This document shows, piece after piece, positions 1-8,038 of a stretch of DNA of 64,000 nt (the first letter of the stretch is position 1; each line of letters begins with the position of its first letter). The stretch comes from Salinirussus salinus (GTDB lineage: Archaea; Halobacteriota; Halobacteria; Halobacteriales; Haloarculaceae). The notes below the pieces were generated by a model, which was not told the origin of the DNA, made no database searches, and worked only from the letters and a program-made list of their open reading frames with translations. The position numbers and the translations under genes were made by a program. The DNA lies in assembly GCF_009831455.1 (NCBI RefSeq), contig NZ_WOWO01000004.1:496001-560000 (forward strand). Reading direction: 5' to 3'.

Positions 1-779
1 ACCTCACGGCCCTCCCACGAGACCCGGGCGTCGAGTCCGAACCGCTCGGCCGACTGCTCGACGTCCGTCGTCCCGAGCAGCAGGCCACAGGGCGAGGGGC
101 CGAACCGCTCGAGCCGGTCGGCGAGCCCCGACCCCGCCGCCGGCTCGGCCAGGACCGGTGGAGCGCCGGGGAACCGGACCAGCGTCGCCTCGAACGGTTC
201 GCCTGCCTCCCGGACCGGCTCGGGCAGGTCGGGAAACGCCCGGCGGAACTGCTCGGCCACGCGGTCGGCGTCGGGGACGCCGAGGACGACCCGCTCGATG
301 CCGGTCAGTTCGCTCTCGGCCGCCGCAGGGGTCGGCGAGACGCGCCACTCCCGGGGCGTCTCGTCGGCGATGAGAAACGGCAGCGTCGCCCCCGGCTCGC
401 CCTCGCCCAGCATCGCGAGTTCCCACGCCAGCTCGACCCCGTCGGGGCGCTCGCGGGCCATCGGTTCGGGTCCGTCGACAGCGATGCCGGCGTCGCGGAG
501 CCGGGTTGCCTCCGCTGGGAGGTCTCCGGCCCGGACCGCCCACGCGCAGGGGCCGCCGTCGTTGCGGATGTGCGCGTCCCACAGCGGCGACTCGACGTCC
601 GGCTCGGCGGTCGAGATGCACTCGACGTACGACCCGTCCGGGAAGCCAAGCAGGGACATCTCCGTGACGCCGTTCGAGTGCATCCCGCCGTACTCCGTCG
701 GCAAGCCGACCGCGGCGAAGGCGTCCTCGAGCCGGTCGAGCGAACTCGCCGCCAGGGTCGCGTGGTCGATCCGAAGCAT
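1..779 (-). CDS. VOC (glyoxalase-like) family protein, 3' end cut by the window
   Basis: The reverse-strand reading starts at the ATG 779-777 with MLRIDHATLAASSLDRLEDA and stays open to the window edge, giving about 259 residues without a stop. Two beta-alpha-beta repeats typical of the vicinal oxygen chelate fold are visible: one starting at residue 1 (HxxLxxxxLDRLEDAFAAVG) and a second at about residue 160 (GIERVVLGVPDADRVAEQF). This resembles the Glyoxalase_3 type, a small-molecule metalloenzyme or binding fold; substrate cannot be told. Several antisense ORFs over it are codon shadows. The start is the first ATG and no upstream in-frame extension is needed. Confidence 0.75.
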   Translation of the reverse strand, partial: MLRIDHATLAASSLDRLEDAFAAVGLPTEYGGMHSNGVTEMSLLGFPDGSYVECISTAEPDVESPLWDAHIRNDGGPCAWAVRAGDLPAEATRLRDAGIAVDGPEPMARERPDGVELAWELAMLGEGEPGATLPFLIADETPREWRVSPTPAAAESELTGIERVVLGVPDADRVAEQFRRAFPDLPEPVREAGEPFEATLVRFPGAPPVLAEPAAGSGLADRLERFGPSPCGLLLGTTDVEQSAERFGLDARVSWEGRE

Positions 780-894
780 GCTCCTGCTCACGTCTGGCCG
801 TCCGACGGCAATACCTGTTTGGACGGTCGGCCAGCGGGGCGCACCCTTGGTATACAAGCCGGTACTTTGAGGCCCCCGACGCTCCTTCTCCCCG

Positions 895-1053
895 CTACCT
901 CACCCCGAGGGCTCCTGGACCGTACTCCCGCGGGATGGGGTACGGAAGGGGGGCTTTCGGTCGCGGACACTGCTGATACAGCTCATCGATGTAGTCACCG
1001 CAGAAGTCGCAGATGGAGCGCTCTTGAGATTTTGAAGAACTCACGCTGTACAC
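895..1053 (-). CDS. possible small Cys-rich protein (weak)
   Basis: A short reverse reading frame with a GTG at 1053 (or TTG at 1077) encodes about 52-60 residues with one CDFC knuckle and a third Cys (CDFCGDYIDELYQQCP). A TATA-like stretch lies upstream (about 1091-1101). It could be a small zinc-binding protein or a leftover of a longer one; only three cysteines are present where a full zinc ribbon has four. No homologue is recognised, so the call is weak. The rest of 780-1236 holds no other gene. Confidence 0.25.
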   Translation of the reverse strand: MYSVSSSKSQERSICDFCGDYIDELYQQCPRPKAPLPYPIPREYGPGALGVR

Positions 1054-1106
1054 CCCGTTTTCGGTTGAAAGTTGCAACTAATCCCGGAAAAAGTATAAAT
1101 ATGTAG

Positions 1107-1128
1107 TGGGCCGGCGCAGATATCGAAC
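1107..1128. repeat. partial copy of tRNA-Pro 3' end (att-like)
   Basis: Fifteen bases (TGGGCCGGCGCAGAT) are identical to the 3' end of tRNA-Pro at 1237-1251, and after one inserted base the match continues through TCGAAC. The two copies are in the same orientation 130 bp apart. A short duplicated tRNA 3' end is the usual trace of a tyrosine-integrase element. Here the stretch between the copies has no gene but has an imperfect inverted repeat (GCAAGACG near 1133 against CGTCTTGC near 1165). Confidence 0.6.
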
Positions 1129-1236
1129 CGGAGCAAGACGGTCGCTCGCTCCGCTCGCGCTACGTCTTGCAGGGTCCGAATCTGCGCGGCGTCGCGCACA
1201 CGCGGCGCTCGCCAGTGAGCGCCGCGAGAAGCTTGA

Positions 1237-1309
1237 TGGGCCGGCGCAGATTCGAACTGCGGTTACGGCCACCCGAAGGCCGAAGGATACCAAGCTACCC
1301 CACCGGCCC
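1237..1309 (-). tRNA. tRNA-Pro(CGG)
   Basis: The reverse strand folds as a complete 73-nt cloverleaf: acceptor stem GGGCCGG/CCGGCCC, discriminator A, D-arm with GGTAGCTTGGTATCC-like core, anticodon stem CGGCC/GGCCG around loop TTCGGGT (anticodon CGG, proline), and T-arm CGCAG-TTCGAAT-CTGCG. No CCA is encoded and no intron is seen. Its 3' end is partly duplicated at 1107-1128. Confidence 0.95.
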
Positions 1310-1401
1310 GCAACAGCACACGGAGGCAGTCGTGGCCGAAAGGTAAGCCTTCCGGAACGCCCGAACGCCGGCTTCATTGCGGGCCCGCGACAGGGTGTCG
1401 T

Positions 1402-1866
1402 ATGGACGTTCAGGACGCTCACATCCCCGAACCGGACTTCGCCACCTGTCTCCGGCACATGCCACAACCGTGTGTCGACCTCGTCGTGGCGTACGACGGC
1501 GGCGTACTGCTGGCCCGCCGGCAGAACGAGCCCGCGAAGGGTCGGCTCTTCTGGCCCGGCGGCCGCCTCTACAAGGGCGAACGGCTCGACGACGCTCCCC
1601 GGCGAATCGCCCGCGAGGAACTCGGTCTCGAGGTTCGCGTCGCCGAGCGACTCGGCGTGAGCGAGCACTTCTGGGAGGAGACGTCGGTCGCGGGGGTCGA
1701 GAGCCGACACACGATCCCGGTCGTCTACCGGGTGGTCCCAGAGCCTGCCGACCAGCCGGTCGAACTCGACGCTCAGCACGGCGAGTACGAGGTCCTCCGG
1801 GAGCCACGCGAGGACCTCCACGAGTACGTCCGCGAGTACCTCGACCGCTTCGAGTTGCTTCAGTAA
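1402..1866 (+). CDS. Nudix hydrolase, GDP-mannose mannosyl hydrolase-like
   Basis: This 154-residue protein has a Nudix box at about residues 53-75 (GGRLYKGERLDDAPRRIAREELG). The second glutamate of the canonical REUXEE is replaced by Ile, a change also found in the GDP-mannose mannosyl hydrolase branch, and the N-terminal EPDFATCLR plus a WPGGR segment fits that branch. It probably hydrolyses a nucleoside diphosphate derivative, perhaps an NDP-sugar, in the cytosol. Its 3' end overlaps the convergent trmY by 7 bases. The start is the first ATG that keeps the whole fold. Confidence 0.8.
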   Translation: MDVQDAHIPEPDFATCLRHMPQPCVDLVVAYDGGVLLARRQNEPAKGRLFWPGGRLYKGERLDDAPRRIAREELGLEVRVAERLGVSEHFWEETSVAGVESRHTIPVVYRVVPEPADQPVELDAQHGEYEVLREPREDLHEYVREYLDRFELLQ

Positions 1867-2459
1867 CGGTCGGTGTCGAACCCCTCGGTGTCGACCCAGC
1901 TGTGTGCCAGCACGGTCGCGTGGTCGGCGTGTAGCGGGTGTGGCCCGAGGCTGATACGGTGGTCGGCGACGGCCTCGAGGAGCTCTCGCTCTTCCTCGGT
2001 GAACTCGCGGTGGTCCGAGAGGACGAACACGGGGTCCGCCGGCGGCGCCACCGCAGGGGCGGGCTCGCCGTCCGTCTGGAGGTGGACGACGGTCCCGTTC
2101 GCGCTCGCGGCCTCGACGGTTCCCTCGAATCCCCGGCGGACCAGCGAGACGCCCGGCGACACTTCGACGGGGATCTGTCCGATCGCTTCCTCGCGCTCGG
2201 CCAGCGCCGCCCGGACCCGCGCGGCCGTCGAGCGCTCGTCGGGATTGAGCCCCTGGAGGGTCGCGCCGTCGAAGGTGACGGTGAACGTCTCGCCCAGCAC
2301 CAGGTGAACGCGGGTGTCTGCCCGGATGTCGTGAGAGAGCAACAGCGCCGCAGTTATGGACCGCGCGAGCAGGTCCATGCGGCCCGCGCCGGTGAGGTCG
2401 TCGAGCGAAAAGTCCACCGTGGCGGGTGCCTCGTGGCCGACGTAGACGAACTGTCGCAT
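1860..2459 (-). CDS. trmY: tRNA (pseudouridine-54-N1)-methyltransferase TrmY
   Basis: The 199-residue protein begins MRQFVYVGHEAP at the ATG 2459. An upstream in-frame start at 2486 would add nine residues not expected for the family. The SPOUT-type SAM-binding knot is visible in the C-terminal half: DPVFVLSDHREFTEEE at about 150-165, then SLGPHPLHADHATVLAHSWVD, a TrmY hallmark. The family methylates N1 of pseudouridine 54 in the T-loop of archaeal tRNAs. It is convergent with the Nudix gene and sits near a tRNA gene by chance as far as can be seen. Confidence 0.88.
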   Translation of the reverse strand: MRQFVYVGHEAPATVDFSLDDLTGAGRMDLLARSITAALLLSHDIRADTRVHLVLGETFTVTFDGATLQGLNPDERSTAARVRAALAEREEAIGQIPVEVSPGVSLVRRGFEGTVEAASANGTVVHLQTDGEPAPAVAPPADPVFVLSDHREFTEEERELLEAVADHRISLGPHPLHADHATVLAHSWVDTEGFDTDRY

Positions 2460-2525
2460 GCTCTCCGGTGAACGCCGAGAGGGCATGAATCGCCCGGCTC
2501 CGGTCCTGTCGGTCCCTCGCCCACC

Positions 2526-2945
2526 TCACTCCTCCTCGGAGGGCCGGAACTTCGGGAGCGCGAGGTCCTCGGTGACGCGGTCGAAGGCCACCTCGACGGG
2601 CAGGCCGATTTCGACCGCCGCCGGCGCACAGCCGACCACGTTCGAACAGACCCGCACCCCCTCGTCGAGTTCGACGTACGCCACGACGTACGGAACGTCC
2701 TCGGCGAACGCCGGGAGTTCCGTCGCGCGCCGGATCACGGTGTAGGTGTGGACGTGACCGGACCCCTCGCTCTCGACCCACTCGACGGCCTCGGAGCCAC
2801 AGAAGTGACACCACTCCCGCGGGAAGAACTGCCGGTTCTCGCAGTCGGGACACTCCTGGACGAGCAGCCGCCCCTCGCTCGCCGCCGCCCAGAACTGAGC
2901 GTCGACTGTAGCGTCGCGGTCGGGGAGCGGGCGGTCGGCCGTCAC
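2526..2945 (-). CDS. DUF35 Zn-ribbon/OB-fold protein (thiolase partner)
   Basis: The gene starts at a GTG (2945) that overlaps the stop of the upstream thiolase gene (GTGA), giving 139 residues. Two CxxC knuckles (CPDC about residue 34 and CHFC about residue 48) form a rubredoxin-like zinc ribbon, followed by an OB fold that includes GSGHVHTYTVIRRA and PYVVAYVELDEGVRVCSNVVG. DUF35 proteins form complexes with thiolases and HMG-CoA synthase and channel acetoacetyl-CoA or related intermediates. The translational coupling supports a complex with the thiolase next door. Confidence 0.88.
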   Translation of the reverse strand: MTADRPLPDRDATVDAQFWAAASEGRLLVQECPDCENRQFFPREWCHFCGSEAVEWVESEGSGHVHTYTVIRRATELPAFAEDVPYVVAYVELDEGVRVCSNVVGCAPAAVEIGLPVEVAFDRVTEDLALPKFRPSEEE

Positions 2946-4150
2946 GCCGGCCACCCCCGTTCGAGGATCCCTACGGAGTGGGCCGTCAGGTTCTTGCCGT
3001 ACTGGCCGGCGCCGACGCCGGTGACAAGCCCCCGCTCGGCGCCGGGGACCTGCCGCCGGCCGCCCTCGCCGCGGAGCTGGCGGACGGCCTCGACCACCTG
3101 CACGAAGGCGGCCCCGCCGACGCCGGCCTGGCCGACACACAGCTGGCCGCCGCCGGTGTTGAGCGGGAGGTCGCCGGCGTACGAGAGGTCGGTTTCGGCG
3201 ACGAAGTCCGCGCCCTCGCCGCGGGCCGCGTATCCGAGTTCCTCGAGCTGGAAGAGCTCGACGATGGGATAGTCGTCGTAGAGCTGCAGGAAGTCCATCT
3301 CCCCGGGCCCCAGCCCGGCCATCCCGTAGGCGCGCTCGGCGGCCGCCTCGATCCCCATCCCGTAAAAGGTCCGTTGTTGGGCCACTTCGGGGTTGTAGCT
3401 GTGCCCGAAGCCCCGGATCGAGACGGGATCGACGTCCAACTCGCCCGCCAGGTCGGTCGAGGCGAGCAGGACGCCGAAGCCGGCGTTGACCGGGACGACA
3501 CAGTCGAACAGCCGGATCGGGTCCGCGATGGGCTCCGAGTTCTTGTACTCCTCGGCGGTGACCGGCTCGTCGAAGTACGCCAGCGGATTCCGCGTCGCGT
3601 GGTCGCGCTGGGTGACGTAGACCTCGGCGAGCTGGTCCCGGACAGGACCGTACTCGTGGGTGTACCGCTGCTGGGCGAGTGCGAGCAGGGCGTTCGCCCC
3701 CTGCATCCCGAAGGGAGCGACGTACTCCCGGTCGAACCCCCGCGGGTCCCGCGGGAAGACCTCGCCCGAGCCCTTCTCCGGGTGTTTGGGCGTGCCGGCG
3801 CCGAGACACAGGATGGAGTCGACGACGCCGGACTCGATGGCCTGGGCCGCCTGTGTCACCAGCGGGACGGCCTGGCCCCCGCAGTGGTCCGTGACGGTGA
3901 CCCAGGCCAGGTCCTCGAAGCCAAGCGTCTCGGCGAGCATCATCGGATAGCGGTACGGGGTCTCGACGGAGGGCCGCGCGACGCCGAGCCCGTCGATCTC
4001 GGTGAATGCCAGGCCGGCGTCCGCGAGCGTCTCCCTCGCGGCCCTCCAGAAGTACTCCTCGAGCGTGTGGTAGGGCTGGTCGTTGCGCTCGCTGGGACGG
4101 CTCTTCGCCGTCTCGCCGACCCCCGCGATGACCGTGTCCTCGAGTACCAT
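2942..4150 (-). CDS. thiolase family protein (SCP-x/acetyl-CoA acetyltransferase-like)
   Basis: This 402-residue thiolase-fold protein starts MVLEDTVIAGVGETAKSRPS at the ATG 4150. Recognisable parts are the DHCGGQA region near residues 88-95 (active-site Cys region), GFGHSYNPE, the DDYPIVELFQLEELGY segment and a C-terminal GGGQLCVGQAGVGG loop. The sequence is of the SCP-x/archaeal acetoacetyl-CoA thiolase type that always pairs with a DUF35 protein. It likely acts in acyl-CoA condensation or cleavage (mevalonate or degradation pathways; undecided). It is the first gene of a two-gene reverse operon. The longer in-frame extension to 4660 crosses intergenic sequence and is rejected. Confidence 0.87.
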   Translation of the reverse strand: MVLEDTVIAGVGETAKSRPSERNDQPYHTLEEYFWRAARETLADAGLAFTEIDGLGVARPSVETPYRYPMMLAETLGFEDLAWVTVTDHCGGQAVPLVTQAAQAIESGVVDSILCLGAGTPKHPEKGSGEVFPRDPRGFDREYVAPFGMQGANALLALAQQRYTHEYGPVRDQLAEVYVTQRDHATRNPLAYFDEPVTAEEYKNSEPIADPIRLFDCVVPVNAGFGVLLASTDLAGELDVDPVSIRGFGHSYNPEVAQQRTFYGMGIEAAAERAYGMAGLGPGEMDFLQLYDDYPIVELFQLEELGYAARGEGADFVAETDLSYAGDLPLNTGGGQLCVGQAGVGGAAFVQVVEAVRQLRGEGGRRQVPGAERGLVTGVGAGQYGKNLTAHSVGILERGWPA

Positions 4151-4427
4151 GCGACGGTGTGACGGATAGCCCCGTGATAAGCCCGGGGGTTCCCTGGGAC
4201 TCCGGGGAACAGCCAGTACCGCCCCCGACGCCGCCGGTAGCACGACGTTACCGTCCGTCGGCCCGTCTCCCGGCACGTTCAACGGTCGGGGACTATATGC
4301 GGTCACGCTCCGAACCTGGTCCGATGGTCGACGCTTCGACCCGTCCGACTTCGGGTTCCGAACCGGCTCCCGCCCCGGGTGGCGCCCCCGGGCGGTCGCG
4401 GGCACCCCGCCGGGGTGTCCGGTAGCG

Positions 4428-5048
4428 ATGTTCCGCGACCGACGCGATGCCGGCCGACAGGTGGCGGAGTTGCTCGAGGGCCACGACATCGAGCCCGACG
4501 TGGTGCTGGCGGTCCCGCGGGGTGGGCTTCCCGTGGGACGCGCCGTCGCCGACGCCCTCGGGGTGCCACTCGACGTGGTGGTGGCCCGGAAACTCCCGGC
4601 GCCGGGGAACCCGGAACTGGCCGTCGGCGCCGTCGCCGCCGACGGGACGGTGTGGCTCAACGACGGATACGTCGCCGACCTGGGCGTCGACGAGTCCTAC
4701 GTCGAGCAGGCCACCGAGCGCGAACGCGAGGCCGCCGCACGGAAGCTCGCCCGCTACCGCGGGGACCGCCCCGCGCCCGACCTGGCGGGGAAGGTGGTCG
4801 CCGTCGTCGACGACGGGCTCGCGACCGGCGCGACGGTTCGGGCCTGTGTCCGGCAGGTCCGGGACGCCGGCGCCGCACGGGTCGTCGTCGCCGTCCCGGT
4901 CGGTCCGCCCGACACCGTCGAACGGCTCCGCGAGGAGGCGGACGAGGTCGTCTGCGTCGAAACGCCGCCACACTTCGGCGCAGTCGGCCAGTTCTACGAG
5001 TCGTTCCCGCAGGTCTCCGACGAGGAAGCGATGGGATATCTGGAGTGA
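4428..5048 (+). CDS. phosphoribosyltransferase family protein
   Basis: The 206-residue protein has the type I PRTase fold: an early AVPRGGLPVGRAVADALG loop (residues about 28-45) and the PRPP-binding motif VVAVVDDGLATGAT at about 124-137. The hood differs from purine or pyrimidine salvage enzymes and resembles stand-alone predicted phosphoribosyltransferases found beside erythromycin-esterase-like or dienelactone-hydrolase-like genes. Substrate is unknown. It is divergent from the thiolase operon with 277 bp between them; that gap holds a TATA-like ACTATATGC but no gene. Confidence 0.82.
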   Translation: MFRDRRDAGRQVAELLEGHDIEPDVVLAVPRGGLPVGRAVADALGVPLDVVVARKLPAPGNPELAVGAVAADGTVWLNDGYVADLGVDESYVEQATEREREAAARKLARYRGDRPAPDLAGKVVAVVDDGLATGATVRACVRQVRDAGAARVVVAVPVGPPDTVERLREEADEVVCVETPPHFGAVGQFYESFPQVSDEEAMGYLE

Positions 5049-5165
5049 CCGGGGCTGTCGGCCGCCCGGGCGACCGCTCACCGTTCGGGCGCGGGAAACG
5101 GTCTCCGCGGCCCGGGCGAACGCGTGTTCGGCCGCGGAAACGCCACCGTACCGAGACTAACTGTC

Positions 5166-5173
5166 GTATAACT
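5166..5173 (+). promoter_or_regulatory. TATA box for the gene at 5202
   Basis: GTATAACT lies about 29-36 bases before the ATG at 5202 in otherwise very GC-rich sequence, the spacing expected for a nearly leaderless haloarchaeal transcript. Confidence 0.5.
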
Positions 5174-5201
5174 TTGCCCGCCGGCGGCCGACTCCGGGTC
5201 G

Positions 5202-6029
5202 ATGAGCGCGGGACCCGACCCTCCGAACACGCCGCGGGCCGTCGTCCACAAGCAGGTCCTCGACGCCGCGAAACGCCAGCCGGACGCCTCCCTCGAGGCG
5301 CTCGCCGACGAGGTGAGCGGTGCGTCGGTCGAACTGGTCGAGAAGACCCTCGCGGAGTACGGCGACCCCGCCGACCAGCCGGGGGTCGACGAGCCACCCG
5401 CGGCCGACGGCCACGTTGCCGACGGAGATACTCCCTCCCCCGAGGACGACGACTCGGCAGCCGACAGTCCGGGCTCTTCCGGCGCGAGCGGGGCCACGGA
5501 TGCCGCGAACGCGGTCGACAGCGCGCTCGGAGACGACCACGCGCCCGGGGCCGAGCGGGCGCCTGGAGCCGAGCAGGCGCGGCGGGCGCGCGGAAACGGG
5601 CGCGAGAACGGCGACACGGACAGAGCGCCGGAGATCCCCGAACGGACCCGCGAGACCCTCCGGCTGGTCTGTGAGGATCCCGGGGCCTCGCAGGCCGACC
5701 TCGCGGACCGGATGGACGTCGCCAAGTCGACGATCAACAAGTGGCTCCACGCGCTCGAGGGGTTCGAGTGGGAGCGCCGCCGGGAGTTCGCCGCCCGACA
5801 CGTCGACTGCGACGCGGGACGAGGTGACGACCGGACGGCCTCCGGAGGGGCCCCTCGCCGTGGGGCCGGCCGGGCGTCCGACGGGGCGGTCGTCGTCCCG
5901 GCAGAGATCGCCCCCGAGGTGGTGTACGCCTCCGTGACCTCGGGGCGGCTCACCGACGACGAGGCGCTCCGGCTGCTGGAGTCGGTGATCGCGGACGGCC
6001 GCCGAGACGGAGAGAGCGGAAGCCCCTGA
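5202..6029 (+). CDS. helix-turn-helix domain protein with disordered linker
   Basis: The 275-residue protein has an N-terminal alpha-helical module (residues 1-50, ALADEVSGASVELVEKTLAEYG), a long Asp/Gly/Ala-rich low-complexity linker (about 55-145), then a winged-HTH (RETLRLVCEDPGASQADLAD followed by VAKSTINKWLHAL) at about 148-190, and a C-terminal helical tail with TDDEALRLLESVI. The architecture suggests a DNA-binding transcription regulator; its target is not apparent. It stands alone with its own TATA box. Confidence 0.7.
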   Translation: MSAGPDPPNTPRAVVHKQVLDAAKRQPDASLEALADEVSGASVELVEKTLAEYGDPADQPGVDEPPAADGHVADGDTPSPEDDDSAADSPGSSGASGATDAANAVDSALGDDHAPGAERAPGAEQARRARGNGRENGDTDRAPEIPERTRETLRLVCEDPGASQADLADRMDVAKSTINKWLHALEGFEWERRREFAARHVDCDAGRGDDRTASGGAPRRGAGRASDGAVVVPAEIAPEVVYASVTSGRLTDDEALRLLESVIADGRRDGESGSP

Positions 6030-6039
6030 GCCGTCGCGG

Positions 6040-6801
6040 CTACATGTACATCCGGTCGTTCGGGTAGTCGTCGGCCGTCGGCTCCTCCCGGAGCGCCTGC
6101 ATCCGGCCCGCGAGTTCCTCGTAGTACTGCTCCATCTCGTCGGCGCGACCCCGCAGCTCGGTCTCGTCGGTCTCGACTCCGTGGACCGTCTCGAGTGCGT
6201 CGAGCAGCCGGATCGCGGCGTCGAAGTCCGGGCCGGGGAGGTGAGTGGGCGTCACCAGCACGCCCGTCGGTGGCCCCTCGTCCTCGAGGCTCCGGCTGAG
6301 CAACTCGCCGATGATGCCGTCGAAGAACCCGCCGGCGAGGGGCTCGATGTCCGCGCCCCCCTCGCCGTCGAAGTGACGCTCCCGGTAGCCGTCGGTGGCG
6401 ACGTGGTAGACGGCGTGCTCGTGAGGCTGGTGGGGGAAGGGGGCGCCGTGGAGGGCCGTGATCTCTGTGACGCCGCGCTTTGCCGCCCACTCCAGCACCG
6501 CCTCGGCCCAGAGGTCCGAGACGGTGACGGGGAGAAACAGCTCGGTGATGAGGACGGTCACGTCGGACTCGGCGGTGCTGTAGAGCCTGGCCGGTCGGCG
6601 GGGCCGTCCGTCGCTGAACGGGGTGATGTCGGGGAGATTGTGGGTGCGGATGTGGCCCACCTGGGTGGTCTCGACGTGGTTGACGAGGTAGTCGGTCGCC
6701 GTCAGTCCCGCAACGCCGAGCCCGGCCGTGCCGACGAGCAGGGTCTCTCCGGGAGGCACGTCGCCGGTCTCTCTGACCTCGAACGCGGGTTCGCGTGTCA
6801 T
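6040..6801 (-). CDS. PAC2 family protein (proteasome assembly chaperone-like)
   Basis: The 253-residue protein starts MTREPAFEVRETGDVPPGET at 6801. Features of the PAC2/DUF75 fold are GTAGLGVAGLTATDYLVNH (residues about 24-42), GHIRTHNLPD, and a C-terminal acidic helical tail. Archaeal PAC2 members are thought to be ATP-grasp-independent chaperone-like proteins related to proteasome assembly factors, though the function in archaea is not proven. It is convergent with the HTH gene (10 bp gap) and divergent from the TVP38 gene; a longer frame to 7260 would run into the latter and is rejected. Confidence 0.82.
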   Translation of the reverse strand: MTREPAFEVRETGDVPPGETLLVGTAGLGVAGLTATDYLVNHVETTQVGHIRTHNLPDITPFSDGRPRRPARLYSTAESDVTVLITELFLPVTVSDLWAEAVLEWAAKRGVTEITALHGAPFPHQPHEHAVYHVATDGYRERHFDGEGGADIEPLAGGFFDGIIGELLSRSLEDEGPPTGVLVTPTHLPGPDFDAAIRLLDALETVHGVETDETELRGRADEMEQYYEELAGRMQALREEPTADDYPNDRMYM

Positions 6802-6852
6802 GTCTCGTGGTACGACCACACACTCAATAAGCCCACCCCCGGACACTGGCGT

Positions 6853-7578
6853 ATGGGCAGCCGCCTCGAGCGCCTGCGCAGCCGCGTCGAGGGGCTCCGC
6901 GTGTTCGAGTCCCCCCGGCAGCGGCGCCGGGTAGCACTTCACCTGGCCGTTGCCGCCGTCCTCCTCGGGGGCGGGGCCCTGCTCCTCCGGGACCGGCTCG
7001 CGGTCCTGACCGACGGCCCGGCGCTGCGGGCCTTCGTCGCCGGCTACGGCATCTGGGCGCCGGCGGTGCTCGTCGTCCTGCAGGCGGCCCAGGTCGTCCT
7101 CGCCCCCATCCCGGGGCAGTTGCTCGCCGTCGCCGCAGGTTATCTGTTCGGCGTCTGGTGGGGCACCCTCTACAACATGGTCGGGGTCACGCTCGGCAGC
7201 ATCGCCGCCTTCTGGCTGTCCCGGCGGTTCGGGCGCGCGTACGTCGAGCGGGTCGTCCACGAGGACGCCCTGGCCCGGTTCGACGCCGTCGGGGAGGAGT
7301 ACGCCCGGTCGGTGCTGTTCGTGTGCTTTCTGATCCCCGGGCTCCCCGACGACGTGCTCTGTTTCGCCGGCGGGCTCACCCGGGTGCCCCTGTACCAGCT
7401 CGTCGGCCTCGCCGTCGTCGGCCGGTTGCCCGGCTTCCTGCTGGCGAACGCCGTCGGCGACCTCGCGGGGACCGGACAGGTCGGAACGGCCGCCGTGCTG
7501 GCCGCGCTCGTGCTCGCGGCCTCGGTGCTCGGCTACCTGAACCGTGACCGGCTGTTCGGTCTCTTCGAGGACGCCTGA
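6853..7578 (+). CDS. TVP38/TMEM64 (VTT/DedA-like) membrane protein
   Basis: The start MGSRLERLRSRVEG at ATG 6853 gives 241 residues; the earlier frame from 6181 is only the antisense of the PAC2 gene. It has an N-terminal membrane segment (about 28-45), the VTT core with GQLLAVAAGYLFGVWWG and GSIAAFWLSRRFGRAYVER (about 95-135), the re-entrant loop FLIPGLPDDVLCFAGGL, and further segments to the C-terminus. VTT proteins act in membrane homeostasis and lipid scrambling. Archaeal substrates are unknown. Confidence 0.85.
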   Translation: MGSRLERLRSRVEGLRVFESPRQRRRVALHLAVAAVLLGGGALLLRDRLAVLTDGPALRAFVAGYGIWAPAVLVVLQAAQVVLAPIPGQLLAVAAGYLFGVWWGTLYNMVGVTLGSIAAFWLSRRFGRAYVERVVHEDALARFDAVGEEYARSVLFVCFLIPGLPDDVLCFAGGLTRVPLYQLVGLAVVGRLPGFLLANAVGDLAGTGQVGTAAVLAALVLAASVLGYLNRDRLFGLFEDA

Positions 7579-7594
7579 CGCCCCGTTCGGGGGT

Positions 7595-8038
7595 TCACCG
7601 GACGACCAGCACGGGGATCCTGGCGCGCCGGACGACTGTCTCCGAGACCCCGCCGAGCAGGATCCGCGCGGGCAGCGACCGGCTGTGGCCCCCGATGACG
7701 ATCAGGTCGAAGTCGCCCTCCTCGGCGTACTCGAGGATGCTGCTCGCGTCCTCGCCGACGACCTCGTCGGTCTCGATCTCGGCGTCGTACTCCGCCGCGA
7801 CTTCCTCCGCATCGGCGAGGAGTTTCTCGGCGTGCTCGCGGGCGTCCTCGAGCCACTCGTCGAAGGCGCCGGGCGCGCTCCCCCACCCGCCGGGCCCCAG
7901 GTCGCTGGTCCGGAAATCGATGACGTGCAACGCCGTGAGGTCCGCGTCCGGGTGCAGCTCGAGGGCCGTCCTGAGCGCCTTCTCGGACAGCTCCGAGTAG
8001 TTGACCGGGACCAGCACCCGCGTGCGGTTGTCGGTCAC
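7595..8038 (-). CDS. universal stress protein (UspA domain)
   Basis: A single 147-residue UspA domain begins at a GTG (8038) that overlaps the stop codon of the upstream halocyanin gene. VLVPVNYSELSEKALRTALE forms the first beta strand and helix, and the C-terminal GGHSRSLPARILLGGVSETV matches the G2xG9xG(S/T) ATP-binding loop in degenerate form. Such proteins bind ATP and accumulate under stress. Translational coupling suggests co-expression with the copper protein. Confidence 0.87.
   Translation of the reverse strand: MTDNRTRVLVPVNYSELSEKALRTALELHPDADLTALHVIDFRTSDLGPGGWGSAPGAFDEWLEDAREHAEKLLADAEEVAAEYDAEIETDEVVGEDASSILEYAEEGDFDLIVIGGHSRSLPARILLGGVSETVVRRARIPVLVVR

Noticed and set aside
1133-1172. 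Short inverted repeat GCAAGACG/CGTCTTGC as a terminator
   Set aside because: The long loop and lack of a T-tract make it an unlikely terminator; treated as part of the att-like scar.
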